Source: Pantoea agglomerans
GTDB taxonomy: Bacteria > Pseudomonadota > Gammaproteobacteria > Enterobacterales > Enterobacteriaceae
Assembly (NCBI RefSeq): GCF_020149765.1
Contig: NZ_CP083809.1
Coordinates: forward strand, 1,860,001-1,924,000
DNA length: 64,000 nt
Reading direction: 5' to 3'
Part shown: positions 10,091 through 18,468 of the stretch, in pieces
Layout: every line of letters begins with the position of its first letter
Position numbering within the stretch: position 1 is the stretch's first letter
Position numbers and translations under genes: made by a program
Notes under the pieces: generated by a model
What the model was told of the DNA's origin: nothing
The model's database searches: none
The model's input: only the letters and a program-made list of their open reading frames with translations

Positions 10091-10470
10091 AAGGCTGGGT
10101 GCTGGCGCTCGGATCGGTGCTACTGGTGACGCTGGCGCAGCTGGCACTGCGCCTGGCGATGCGCGATTTTCCACCCGTCTCGGCGTTGACAGGCGTTGAC
10201 TGGGTGCAGCACAGCAGCACGCTGCTGCCGCTCGCCGTCGGGCTGCTGGCCTATGCGTTCTCAATGCTCTGCTGGATGCTGGCGCTGCGCCATCTGCCGC
10301 TCAACCGACTCTATCCGCTGCTGAGCCTGAGCTACGTGCTGGTGTGGCTGGCGGCGGTGCTGCTGCCCATCTTCGGCGAGCCGTTTCGCTGGAGCGGCCT
10401 GGCGGGCGTGCTGCTGATTCTGCTCGGGCTGCTGGCCATCGCCGTTCCGCCACGGCGGACGAGACTATAG
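10087..10470 (+). CDS. arnF: ArnF, undecaprenyl-phosphate Ara4N flippase subunit
   Basis: A 127-residue partner of ArnE with four hydrophobic helices (ALRHLPLNRLYPLLSLSYVL is typical). I chose the GTG at 10087, which overlaps the arnE stop (GTGA), because it gives the family N-terminus (VKGWVLALGSVLLVTLAQLALR); the longer frame upstream lies inside arnE. Last gene of the complete seven-gene arn operon. It overlaps the convergent diguanylate cyclase gene by six bases at the stop codons, leaving no room for a terminator between them. Confidence 0.92.
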   Translation: MKGWVLALGSVLLVTLAQLALRLAMRDFPPVSALTGVDWVQHSSTLLPLAVGLLAYAFSMLCWMLALRHLPLNRLYPLLSLSYVLVWLAAVLLPIFGEPFRWSGLAGVLLILLGLLAIAVPPRRTRL

Positions 10471-11988
10471 CAGGCAGAGGCCATCGCTACCGGCGATGCA
10501 GTTGCGTCCCGCCTTTTTAGCCATATAGAGCGCCTGGTCGGCGGCGAGCTTGAGCGCGTCAGGCGTCTCGCCGGGAGGCGAGGCGCTGATGCCGGCGCTC
10601 AGGGTAACGATTTTCTCCGGCAGCTCGCTCGCCTCATGCGGCAGCGCCGCGCGGCGAATCGCTTCCAGCGCCCGGTGGGCCACTTTCTCTGCGTCGCGGG
10701 CGTGGGTGCCCGGCAGAATAATCGCGAACTCTTCGCCGCCGTAGCGGGTGACCCGGTCGGTGCTGCGCAGCGGCAGGTGCTTCAGCACGGCGGCCACCTC
10801 CTGCAGGCAGCGGTCGCCGGCAATATGGCCATACTCATCGTTGTAGCGCTTGAAGTAGTCCACATCGAACATAATCAGCGAGACGGGCGAGGCCGCGCCG
10901 CGCAGGCTCATCTCCAGATAAAAATCGAACTGCCGCCGGTTGCCCAGCCCGGTCAGGCCATCCAGCATCGCCAGATCGCTGAGCGTGCCGTTCAGCCGCG
11001 TCAGCTCATCCTGCGTGTGCATCAGCGCCTGCTGGCTGCGCTGGCTGGCGCGCAGCTGGCGCAGCACCAGAAAGCCGAACAGCAGCACCAGCAGCCAGGT
11101 GAAGATATTGATGCTGATGCCGGTAATATTGCTCTTCCACCAGGCGTAGCGCATCGCCTGCGTCTCATAGCCGACCGCCGTCACCAGCGGATAGCGCTCC
11201 AGCCGGGCGTAGCCAAAAAGACGCTCTTCGCCGTCGAGGCGACTCTCCCAGGTGGAGCTGCCGATGCGCGACTGGCTGAGCAGGCGGGTAAAGAGCGGGC
11301 TGGAGGAGAGGCTGCGGTTAAGCACGCTATCGGGGAAAGGGCGGGCGTAAAGCAGAATGCCCTCGGTATTCATCAGCGCCAGCATATCGCCAGGGCTCTG
11401 TTCATACCAGCCGTAAAACTGACGGAAAAAGGCGACTTTTACCGAACCGAGCGCCACGCCGCGAAAATTTCCCTCTGCATCGTTTAGCCGCAGGGAGACC
11501 GGGATCACCAGCTCCTCGGCGCTGCGGCTGCGGATCACCTGGCCGATATGCACGCCCGGATCGGCATGGTCGCGGTGCCAGATAAAAGAGTCGCGGTCGG
11601 CGTTGTTCATCTGCTTAAACGCCATGTCGCGCGAGGTGGCGAGCCAGTTGCCCTCTTTGTCATAAACGTAGAGGCCGGCCAGCTGGGGCAGCGGCAGCGA
11701 AAGCCCCGCCAGTATGCCGTGCCTGCCGCTGTAGGCCTCGGGGCGGCTATAGACCGCGTCAGCCTGGCGGGCGATTTCATCCAGCGCGATACTGACCTGA
11801 AGAAAGGTATCCTGCGCCTGGCGCGAGAGCGAGAGCGCCTGGTTGCGCGCCTGCACCGAGACATCCTGTAACCGGTGCTGCCAGGAGTGCCACAGCGCCC
11901 AGCTGCACGCCGTCACGATAAACAGGCTAATAAAAAGCAGAAACAGCAGCACAAGGCGCTCTGTTTTCCTGGCGCGGGGCAATGGCAA
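10465..11988 (-). CDS. Membrane diguanylate cyclase with periplasmic Cache-like sensor domain
   Basis: About 507 residues: a membrane helix near the N-terminus (LVLLFLLFISLFIVTACSWAL), a periplasmic domain of about 250 residues that looks like a double Cache sensor (LAGLYVYDKEGNWLATSR), a second helix (INIFTWLLVLLFGFLVL), then a GGDEF domain with an intact GGEEF active site and DGLTGLGNRR at its start. It should make cyclic di-GMP; RSTD lies upstream of GGEEF at the usual I-site distance, so product inhibition may be weak (RxxD form retained). No ATG suits the N-terminus: a TTG at 11988 follows GGAGAG, and another TTG at 12009 is possible. Confidence 0.88.
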   Translation of the reverse strand: MPLPRARKTERLVLLFLLFISLFIVTACSWALWHSWQHRLQDVSVQARNQALSLSRQAQDTFLQVSIALDEIARQADAVYSRPEAYSGRHGILAGLSLPLPQLAGLYVYDKEGNWLATSRDMAFKQMNNADRDSFIWHRDHADPGVHIGQVIRSRSAEELVIPVSLRLNDAEGNFRGVALGSVKVAFFRQFYGWYEQSPGDMLALMNTEGILLYARPFPDSVLNRSLSSSPLFTRLLSQSRIGSSTWESRLDGEERLFGYARLERYPLVTAVGYETQAMRYAWWKSNITGISINIFTWLLVLLFGFLVLRQLRASQRSQQALMHTQDELTRLNGTLSDLAMLDGLTGLGNRRQFDFYLEMSLRGAASPVSLIMFDVDYFKRYNDEYGHIAGDRCLQEVAAVLKHLPLRSTDRVTRYGGEEFAIILPGTHARDAEKVAHRALEAIRRAALPHEASELPEKIVTLSAGISASPPGETPDALKLAADQALYMAKKAGRNCIAGSDGLCLL

Positions 11989-12161
11989 ATTCTCTCTCCG
12001 ATAAAACAACGGGTTATCAGTAAAAGGTAGCAGTTAAAAACGGCCCTGCGGGCAGGGGGAAGAAAGAGAGGCGTAGCGCGGGCAAGCAAGCGCAGCGGCA
12101 GCGCGGGCCGCGCCGCCGCGGAAACAGGCCCGGAAGAGGGCGACAGCCCGCCGCCAGGGGG

Positions 12162-13658
12162 TTACAGCGTGGTAACGTCGGGAGTGTTTTTTAACAGGTT
12201 CACCGCCTGGGCAATATCGGGTGCCAGCCAGCGATCCTGCTGCCAGTTTGCCACCACCGCGCGCAGGCTCTGTAAGGCTCGCCGCGTGCCCGAGGCGAGC
12301 GCCGCGTCGCCGTGAAAGTCGAGCGCCTGCGCCGCCAGCAGATATTCGATAGCCAGAATATGCCAGACGTTTTCCAGCAGCTTCAGCAGCTTGAGCGCCG
12401 CGCCGGTGCCCAGGCTGAGGTGATCCTCCTGCAGCCCCGAGGTGACATAGTTATCCAGCACCGCCGGCTGCGCCAGCTGGCGATTCTCCGCGCAGAGCGA
12501 CGCCGCGACATATTGCGCGATCATCATGCCGGAGTTAACCCCCGGCTGCGCCACCAGAAAGGGCGGCAGGCCGCTCACCAGCGGATTGACCAGCCGGTCG
12601 AGGCGCCGCTCGGCGATGCTGCCCGTCTCCGCCATGGCGATCGCCAGCAGATCCGCCGCCATCGCCACCGACTCACCGTGCGGATTGGCCTGCGACACCA
12701 CGCGCCACGCTTCCGGCGTGCCAAGCACCAGCGGGTTGTCGGTGCAGGCGTTGAGTTCGGTGTCGATCTGACGCGCGGCGTGGGCAAACTGATCCCGGCT
12801 GGCGCCGTGCACCTGCGGCATTGAGCGCAGGCTGAGGGCATCCTGAGTGCGAATGCCGACGCTGGCGGCCAGCAGCGGACTGTCGCTCAGCAGCTGACGC
12901 AGCCGCTGGCCGCTGATCTGCATGCCGGGACTCGCCTTCAGCGCCAGCACCTCGGCGTCGAACGCCGCCAGCTGGCCGCGCAGCGCCTCGAAGCTCATTG
13001 CGCCGGTGACGTCTGCCCAGTCCAGCAGGCGTGCGGCATCGTCCAGCGCCAGGCAGGCGAGCCCGGTCATGCAGGGCGTGCCGTTTACCAGGCTTAACCC
13101 CTCTTTGGCGCCGGGACGCCAGGGTTCCAGGCCAGCCAGCGCCAGCGCCTGCGCGGCGGGCATGCGCTGGTGTTGATACTCCACCTCGCCGACGCCGATC
13201 AGCGCCAGACCGATGTGGGCCATGTGGCTCAGGTAGCCCACCGATCCCTGCGACGGCACCTGCGGCGTGATCTGGTGATTCACCAGCGCCAGCATATGCT
13301 GCACCAGTCCCGTCGAGACGCCCGACCTGCCGTGGCTGAAGTTAGCGATCGCCGCGCACAGAATGGCGCGCGCCTGCTCGCGCGTCAGCAGCGGACCGAC
13401 CCCGCAGGCATGACTAAGCAGGGTATTGCGCGACAGCTGGCTAAGCTGCTCGTCCGCCAGCGTGATATTGCACAGCGCGCCGAGGCCGGTATTGACGCCG
13501 TAGGCGATTTGCCCGCTGGCAACGATCTTATCGACAATGGCGCGCCCCTGGGCGATACGCTGCCAGGCGCTGGCGCTTAAGCTCAACGACGCGTTATGCC
13601 GCGCCACCGCGACCAGCTCCTGCCACGTTATCGGCTTATCGCCCCAGATAACGGTCAT
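12162..13658 (-). CDS. Histidine ammonia-lyase-like protein lacking the MIO triad
   Basis: A 498-residue member of the aromatic amino acid lyase family (HutH/PAL). Many HutH marks are present: YGVNTGLG with Tyr53, LVNGT with Asn192, SLR with Arg278, GLQEDH with Glu411. But the Ala-Ser-Gly that cyclises into the MIO electrophile is gone: the family block GSVGASGDLAP is here GSVG (138-141) running straight into YLSHMAH, a loss of about six residues. Catalytic Tyr280 is Leu275 and the Phe329 position is Leu312. It overlaps the upstream ABC ATPase gene by four bases, so it is the last gene of an amino acid transport operon. Normal ammonia-lyase activity is unlikely; a binding role or a different reaction is inferred. 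It should not simply be called HutH. Confidence 0.85.
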   Translation of the reverse strand: MTVIWGDKPITWQELVAVARHNASLSLSASAWQRIAQGRAIVDKIVASGQIAYGVNTGLGALCNITLADEQLSQLSRNTLLSHACGVGPLLTREQARAILCAAIANFSHGRSGVSTGLVQHMLALVNHQITPQVPSQGSVGYLSHMAHIGLALIGVGEVEYQHQRMPAAQALALAGLEPWRPGAKEGLSLVNGTPCMTGLACLALDDAARLLDWADVTGAMSFEALRGQLAAFDAEVLALKASPGMQISGQRLRQLLSDSPLLAASVGIRTQDALSLRSMPQVHGASRDQFAHAARQIDTELNACTDNPLVLGTPEAWRVVSQANPHGESVAMAADLLAIAMAETGSIAERRLDRLVNPLVSGLPPFLVAQPGVNSGMMIAQYVAASLCAENRQLAQPAVLDNYVTSGLQEDHLSLGTGAALKLLKLLENVWHILAIEYLLAAQALDFHGDAALASGTRRALQSLRAVVANWQQDRWLAPDIAQAVNLLKNTPDVTTL

Positions 13659-14449
13659 GATGGCTGCTCCGCGCCGTGGTGGCTGGAGATAAACTGTTTA
13701 AAGCGCTGCGATCCCTGCTGGCCGAACATCGCCTCCGGGGCGCCCTGACAGTCAATGGTGCCCTGATGCATAAACACCACGCGGTTAGAGACGTTGCGCG
13801 CAAAGCCCATTTCGTGCGTTACCACCAGCATGGTGCGTCCCTCTTCCGCCAGGCTGCGCATCACCTTCAGTACTTCGCCCACCAGTTCGGGATCGAGCGC
13901 AGAGGTCGGCTCGTCGAACAGCATCACCTCGGGATCCATCGCCAGCGCGCGGGCGATCGCCACGCGCTGCTGCTGGCCGCCGGAGAGCTGCGCCGGATAG
14001 AAATCTTTGCGGTTAAGCAGGCCGACGCGATCCAGCAGCTGCTCCGCCTGGGCGATGCAGCTTTTCCTGTCGCGCTTCAGCACGTAGTGCGGCCCTTCAA
14101 TAACGTTCTGCAGCACCGTCATATGCGACCAGAGATTAAAGCTCTGGAACACCATGCCGAGTCGGGCGCGCAGGCGCTCAATCTGCCGGGGGTTGGCCGC
14201 CAGCTGATGACCGCGCGCGTGGCGCTTCATCTCGATGGTTTCGCCGCCGACGCTGACCACGCCGGCATCGGGCGTTTCCAGCAGGTTGATACAGCGCAGC
14301 AGGGTACTTTTACCCGAGCCGCTGGCGCCAAGAATCGAAATCACATCGCCTTTATGCGCCTGCAGCGAAATACCTTTCAGCACTTCCATCGCGCCGAAGG
14401 ATTTATGAATATCCGTGGCGGACAGGGTAACGGGGGAGGTGGAATGCAT
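13655..14449 (-). CDS. Polar amino acid ABC transporter ATPase (HisP-like)
   Basis: 264 residues, the size of HisP/GlnQ-type ATPases. Walker A is GASGSGKST, the signature motif [15 protein letters not shown], Walker [14 protein letters not shown], and the switch histidine sits in VVTHEMGFA. Energises uptake with the two permeases upstream. ATG at 14449 follows CGGAG and is placed directly after the permease stop. Specificity (His, Lys/Arg or another amine) cannot be told from the ATPase. Confidence 0.93.
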   Translation of the reverse strand: MHSTSPVTLSATDIHKSFGAMEVLKGISLQAHKGDVISILGASGSGKSTLLRCINLLETPDAGVVSVGGETIEMKRHARGHQLAANPRQIERLRARLGMVFQSFNLWSHMTVLQNVIEGPHYVLKRDRKSCIAQAEQLLDRVGLLNRKDFYPAQLSGGQQQRVAIARALAMDPEVMLFDEPTSALDPELVGEVLKVMRSLAEEGRTMLVVTHEMGFARNVSNRVVFMHQGTIDCQGAPEAMFGQQGSQRFKQFISSHHGAEQPS

Positions 14450-14450
14450 A

Positions 14451-15179
14451 TTATTCTCCGACAAGCGGTTTAGCGGCGGACAACGGCTTTTTTGCCGTGC
14501 GGTGCACCGGGGTCAGACGACGTTCCAGCAGCGCGTAGAGCTGGACGATAATAAAATTAAGCAGCAGGTAGATAACGGCGGCGCAGAGAAACACCTCCAT
14601 GGTGCGGTAGGTGCGCTGGATGATCTGCTGCGCGACGCCGGTAACGTCCCAGACGGTAACGAGGCTGGCCAGGGCGGTGGACTTCACCAGCAGAATCGCC
14701 TCGGTAGAGTAGGCGGGCAGCGCATAGCGTAGCATCACCGGCGCGATAATGCGGCGCAGCAGCAGCCAGCGCGACATCCCGCAGGCGAGGCCAGCCTCAA
14801 CCTGTCCGGCGGGCACGGCGAGCAGCGCCCCGCGCAGGATCTCCGCGGTATAGGCCGCGGTGCAGAGCGACAGCGCCAGCACCGCGCAAACAAAGGGTTC
14901 ACGCAGGAGCGGCCAGACGATGCTGTGGCGGATCACGCCGAACTGCCCAAGCCCGTAGTAGATCAGAAACAGCTGGATCATTAGCGGCGAGCCGCGGAAC
15001 ACCAGAATGTAGCTGCGCGCGAAGGCGCTCAGCAGCCGCCAGCGGCTCATGCGCAGCGCCAGGATGCCGATTGCCAGCGCGCCACCGCACAGAAAGGCGC
15101 TGATAAACAGGCCGAGGGTCACCGGCAGGGCGGCGCTCAGCTTAAGAAAGGTGTCGGTGAGAAAGGCGACGTCAATCAT
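14451..15179 (-). CDS. Polar amino acid ABC transporter permease (HisM-like)
   Basis: About 242 residues with five or so membrane helices and the family motifs [16 protein letters not shown] near the N-terminus and the EAA loop [20 protein letters not shown]. Start: ATG giving [11 protein letters not shown], preceded by AAGGAGC; the longer upstream frame overlaps the preceding gene needlessly. Pairs with the permease at 15191-15910 to form the heterodimeric channel. Confidence 0.92.
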   Translation of the reverse strand: MIDVAFLTDTFLKLSAALPVTLGLFISAFLCGGALAIGILALRMSRWRLLSAFARSYILVFRGSPLMIQLFLIYYGLGQFGVIRHSIVWPLLREPFVCAVLALSLCTAAYTAEILRGALLAVPAGQVEAGLACGMSRWLLLRRIIAPVMLRYALPAYSTEAILLVKSTALASLVTVWDVTGVAQQIIQRTYRTMEVFLCAAVIYLLLNFIIVQLYALLERRLTPVHRTAKKPLSAAKPLVGE

Positions 15180-15190
15180 GCTGCTGCTCC

Positions 15191-15910
15191 TTAATGCTGC
15201 GCCGCGGTGCGGCTCTGCCACGCCCGTCCGAGGCGCGACTCCGCCCGACGAAACGCCTGATTAGAGAGCAGCGTCAGCGCCAGATAGCAGGCGCCGCCGA
15301 CCAGATAGAAGGTGAAGTAGTCGCGGGTGGAGCCGGCGGCGACCTGGCTGGCGCGCATCAGTTCGACAATGCCGGTCACCGAGACCAGCGCCGAATCCTT
15401 GAGGCTCATCTGCCAGACGTTCGACATGCCGGGCAGCGCGTAGCGCATCACCTGCGGCAGCAGAATGCGCTGGGCGATGCGCCAGCGCGGCATGCCGATC
15501 GCCACCGCCGCTTCCACTTCGCCGTTGGCCAGCGCCAGACGCGCCGCGCGATAGACTTCCCCCTGATAGGAGCCAGAGATGAGCCCGATCGCCAGCGCGC
15601 CAATCAGGAACGGCGGCGCCTCGATAAAGCCGTCCGCGCCGAACAGCTGGCCCACCAGGGTAATCAGGCCGGATCCGCCGAAATAAAACAGGTAGATCAC
15701 CAGCAGTTCGGGGATACCGCGAAACACCACCGAATAGCTCTCGCCCAGCCAGCGCAGCCAGCGCTGAGAGGAGAGCCGGGCGGCCGCCACGCCGGAGCCG
15801 ACGACGGCACCGATAATTAGCGCCGCCAGCGACAGCAGCAGCGTGGTGCAGGCGGCGCTCAGGATCAGACGGCCCCAGCCGTCCGCGCCAAAACTCAGCA
15901 GGCTCATCAT
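15191..15910 (-). CDS. Polar amino acid ABC transporter permease (HisQ-like)
   Basis: 239 residues, with FRGIPELLVIYLFYFGG and the EAA loop EAAVAIGMPRWRIAQRILLPQ of the HisQ/GlnP family. Two adjacent ATG codons could start it (MMSLLS); GAGGT lies just upstream. Eleven bases separate its stop from the next permease start, consistent with one operon. Confidence 0.92.
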   Translation of the reverse strand: MMSLLSFGADGWGRLILSAACTTLLLSLAALIIGAVVGSGVAAARLSSQRWLRWLGESYSVVFRGIPELLVIYLFYFGGSGLITLVGQLFGADGFIEAPPFLIGALAIGLISGSYQGEVYRAARLALANGEVEAAVAIGMPRWRIAQRILLPQVMRYALPGMSNVWQMSLKDSALVSVTGIVELMRASQVAAGSTRDYFTFYLVGGACYLALTLLSNQAFRRAESRLGRAWQSRTAAQH

Positions 15911-15922
15911 CTTTTACCTCTC

Positions 15923-16774
15923 TTACGGGGTTACGTCGGTTTTAAACCACTTTTCGCTCAGCCTTTTCACCGTGCCGTCGGCCAGCGCCGCATGAATCGC
16001 CTCGTCGAGTTTGGCTTTAAGGTCGTTATCCGCCATGCGCACGCCCATCGCTTCGCCTTCACCCCAGATCGGCCCGCCCAGCTGCGGGCCGCTGAAGGTC
16101 AGACCGGCGTTCTCTTTGCGCGCCAGCATCGACTGGGCAAAGGTGACGTCGTCAAATACCGCGTCGATGCGGCCCGATTGCAGATCGAGAATGGCGTCCG
16201 CCGATGAGGTGTATTCGCGCACCTCGGTGTCGCCTTTAAAATATTTGTCGATAAAGGGGGTGTAGACGGTGCCGGAGGCGATGCCGATGGTTTTGCCTTT
16301 CAGCGCCGCCTTGAGCGGGGCGATCGCCGCGTTGATCGCCGCCTCGTCATCGTGCAGCTTAATAATGTTGCTGTCGGCCGGCAGCAGCGGGTTCTCTTTG
16401 CTGGTAATAAAGGTGGCGGGCGTTGAGGCGTAGGGCGTGGTGAAGTTGACCACTTTTTTACGATCCGGCGTAATGACAATCGCATCCATGATCACATCAT
16501 ATTTGCCGGCATTCAGCCCGGCGATCATGCCGTCCCAGTTCTGCACCACCAGCTTGCACTGCGTGCCCATGCGCTTGCAGAGATCCTCCATCAGCTCAGG
16601 CTCAAAGCCGCCCAGCTTGCCGCCCGGCAGCGTCAGGTTCCAGGGTTCATAGCTTCCTTCAGTTGCTATGGTGATCGATTTCCACTCTTTCGCCTGTGCG
16701 GCCGCGCCGGTCAGCAGCAGCGTGGCGAAAAGGGTGGTGAGGCAAAAACGGCGAATAGGGGCGCGTTGCGTCAT
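15923..16774 (-). CDS. Periplasmic amino acid-binding protein of the ABC transporter
   Basis: 283 residues with a signal peptide (FCLTTLFATLLLTGAAAQA, cleaved near residue 28) and a type 3 solute-binding fold resembling HisJ/ArgT/ArtJ: ITIATEGSYEPWNL, GFEPELMEDLCKRM, DAIVITPDRKKVVNFTTPY, DAVFDDVTFAQSML. First gene of the operon and presumably the determinant of substrate specificity. The family members bind basic or other polar amino acids and opines; histidine or a related amine is a guess from the HutH-like gene downstream. Confidence 0.92.
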   Translation of the reverse strand: MTQRAPIRRFCLTTLFATLLLTGAAAQAKEWKSITIATEGSYEPWNLTLPGGKLGGFEPELMEDLCKRMGTQCKLVVQNWDGMIAGLNAGKYDVIMDAIVITPDRKKVVNFTTPYASTPATFITSKENPLLPADSNIIKLHDDEAAINAAIAPLKAALKGKTIGIASGTVYTPFIDKYFKGDTEVREYTSSADAILDLQSGRIDAVFDDVTFAQSMLARKENAGLTFSGPQLGGPIWGEGEAMGVRMADNDLKAKLDEAIHAALADGTVKRLSEKWFKTDVTP

Positions 16775-16838
16775 GCGGCTTCTCCTGGTCAGTAATCGAT
16801 ATAGGCCATCCGGTGGTGAAAAGGGTGAAATGACATTT

Positions 16839-16853
16839 CATGTATATACAAGT
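16839..16853. promoter_or_regulatory. HutC-like operator, site 1
   Basis: CATGTATATACAAGT, an inverted repeat of the form xTTGTATATACAAG, 65 bases upstream of the binding-protein start. GntR/HutC-type repressors recognise similar TTGTA/TACAA palindromes. A matching second copy lies about 95 bases further upstream. Confidence 0.55.
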
Positions 16854-16933
16854 AAATCTGTGCTGATACACCGTTGATCTGCTCGGTTTGTGAGCATCAC
16901 TTGATAAAATTTTGTTAAATGAAGCAGAAGATT

Positions 16934-16951
16934 AACTTGTACATACAAGTT
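16934..16951. promoter_or_regulatory. HutC-like operator, site 2
   Basis: AACTTGTACATACAAGTT: nearly perfect palindrome with half-sites AACTTGTA and TACAAGTT around a central CA. With site 1 it brackets the probable promoter of the amino acid transport/HutH-like operon. No gntR/hutC gene is in the window, so control by a distant hut regulator is inferred. Confidence 0.55.
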
Positions 16952-16953
16952 GC

Positions 16954-17322
16954 AAGAGTTGTGCCAGTTCACAATCAGTTGAAAGCGGGAAAACAGGCTT
17001 AAAAACCGGCGTCACCTTTTGCTTCTGCACCGAAAACGCGCATCGCTGCGTAAAAAGAGTGCGAGAGAGTCCAGGCCGCAGGCGCCAGCAGATATTTATT
17101 TTCATCTTAAGGTCAGGTTAATAGTGACGATAAAATCGAATATTCAGGCAGGGATGGGTGGCATTGCCTTGGGTTTATAATGTTTTACGTAAAACTGATA
17201 GCAAAATATGCTGGGTTGAGTTGATAGGGCAAGCCTTTCCCAGCGATAGGTTTGGCTGATGTATCAATCTGTTTCAGGATATTGAATATTGTATTGACGA
17301 CAGCTTTTTTTAACCGGCCATC
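16954..17322. other. Intergenic region upstream of the transport operon
   Basis: No credible gene. It is AT-rich toward 17100-17320. It separates the minus-strand transport operon from the small plus-strand gene at 17323; no further regulatory element recognised. Confidence 0.45.
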
Positions 17323-17532
17323 ATGACAAACAGCTTTTATTACCTCACCCTGGAATGCGACGCCACAGGCTGCTTTGTTCTGCATACCAAAGCCTGTAAC
17401 AGGCTGCCCGCGATACCGCTCCGCATGTTTATCGGCACCTTTTATCATCCGCGCGATGCCCTGATGACGGCGAAACAACGAAAGGTTAATTCAAAACCCT
17501 GCCGCGAGTGCCTGACGGCAATCTGTCGCTAA
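17323..17532 (+). CDS. Small cysteine-containing protein of unknown function
   Basis: 69 residues beginning MTNSFYYLTLECDATGCF. It has six cysteines, including a C-terminal CRECLTAIC with a CxxC-like knuckle, and an IGTFYHPRDAL stretch that looks structured. It is not hydrophobic and has no signal peptide. I do not recognise the family with certainty; the composition argues for a real small cytoplasmic, possibly zinc-binding, protein. Ribosome site is weak. Confidence 0.5.
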   Translation: MTNSFYYLTLECDATGCFVLHTKACNRLPAIPLRMFIGTFYHPRDALMTAKQRKVNSKPCRECLTAICR

Positions 17533-17690
17533 AGGCGAAAGATGACGCTGGCGGGCAGGAGAGTTTTTGAGGCGAAGCAGATGACGCCGCGCAACCAACG
17601 AAGAAAGCGTAGCAGCGCGGCGCTCAGTTCGTCAGGTGGCTCTTCCGCCACAGGATGGCCGCGGTTAATCGCGTAACCACGCCCATCCGG
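17529..17690 (-). pseudogene. Remnant of an alpha/beta-hydrolase 3' end
   Basis: A minus-strand frame reads GHPVAEEPPDELSAALLRFL, which resembles the C-terminal end of alpha/beta hydrolases (catalytic His followed by EE-PxEL-ALxxFL), then an unrelated tail to a stop at 17529. No coding extension upstream contains the rest of a hydrolase. Taken as a decayed fragment; the match is by eye and short. Confidence 0.35.
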
Positions 17691-17828
17691 CGCAGCCAGA
17701 TCGCGCCTCTATCGCCGTAAGGCGCTATTCCTGCGTGAATAAATCCTTCAAAGATGGTTTTTCCTTGCTGGCGAGTGGTGCATATTACAGACGGCAGCGA
17801 TCTGTCAGGAGCATAAAGAGAGGTGGCT

Positions 17829-18224
17829 ATGGAATTTCAGCATATGCGTATCGCCAGGCCGGTGAGCCTGCTGAGCGATAGCGCTCAGATCTACGTCAGC
17901 GGACTGGATCTGCAGATCATCGGCGAATTTCGCGATCACGGTGGTTTCAGCGGCTGTATGTTAGGGCGCGATGATTTGCCCTGGCATCTTGAATTCACCC
18001 AGTGTCACTTTCATCCGGTTACGCCCTCTCCGTCGGCCGAAGATCTGCTGGTTCTCTACGTGCCTGACCAGCAGAGCTGGGAGATGCGCTGCGCAAAGAT
18101 GGATCGGGCTGGCTTTGTCCGAGTGGAATCGTTTAATCCCTACTGGGAGAGAAGGGGCGTGACATTTAAAGATGGCGATGGCTATCGGGTCGTGATTCAG
18201 CATATGCGCTGGGGCGAGCGCTGA
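17829..18224 (+). CDS. VOC/glyoxalase-like protein (YycE type)
   Basis: 131 residues. The pattern MRIARPVSLLSDSAQIYVSGLDLQIIGEFRDHGGFSGCMLG, WHLEFTQC, a central LLVLYVPD strand and C-terminal FNPYWERRGVTFKDGDGYRVVI is that of the vicinal oxygen chelate fold as in YycE-like proteins. Candidate metal ligands are His55 and Glu57 (HLEF) and residues near the C-terminus. ATG at 17829 follows AGAGAGGT. Substrate unknown. Confidence 0.8.
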   Translation: MEFQHMRIARPVSLLSDSAQIYVSGLDLQIIGEFRDHGGFSGCMLGRDDLPWHLEFTQCHFHPVTPSPSAEDLLVLYVPDQQSWEMRCAKMDRAGFVRVESFNPYWERRGVTFKDGDGYRVVIQHMRWGER

Positions 18225-18266
18225 TGCGGCGCGACACCGACGGGCGAGAAAACCAACCAACAAAGA

Positions 18267-18404
18267 AAGCGACAGCTCGCCTCTACCCCTAATGCGCAAA
18301 GGTTTTATGAGCGCCACGGCTTTCGCTTTGTGCAGGAAAATCTCTACCCCTCCAGGCTTGCTCAGGCAGAGCTGCGCTGCATCGATATGGTTATTGCGCT
18401 TTAG
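18267..18404 (+). pseudogene. C-terminal fragment of a GNAT acetyltransferase
   Basis: The frame ends ASTPNAQRFYERHGFRFVQ and then about 24 residues to a TAG at 18402-18404. N-AxxFYExxGF is the hallmark of the last motif of GNAT N-acetyltransferases. The N-terminal two thirds are missing; upstream the frame is unrelated sequence following the VOC gene. A truncated pseudogene. Confidence 0.7.
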
Positions 18405-18468
18405 CCGCGATAACGGCGCTTTACCGCCGGGCCTGCGTTACAGCATCGGCCCGGCAAGCTGACGAAGA

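Noticed and set aside
12162..13658. Calling this gene hutH with ammonia-lyase function
   Set aside because: The MIO-forming residues and the catalytic Tyr are missing, and no hutU, hutI or hutG neighbours exist in the window.
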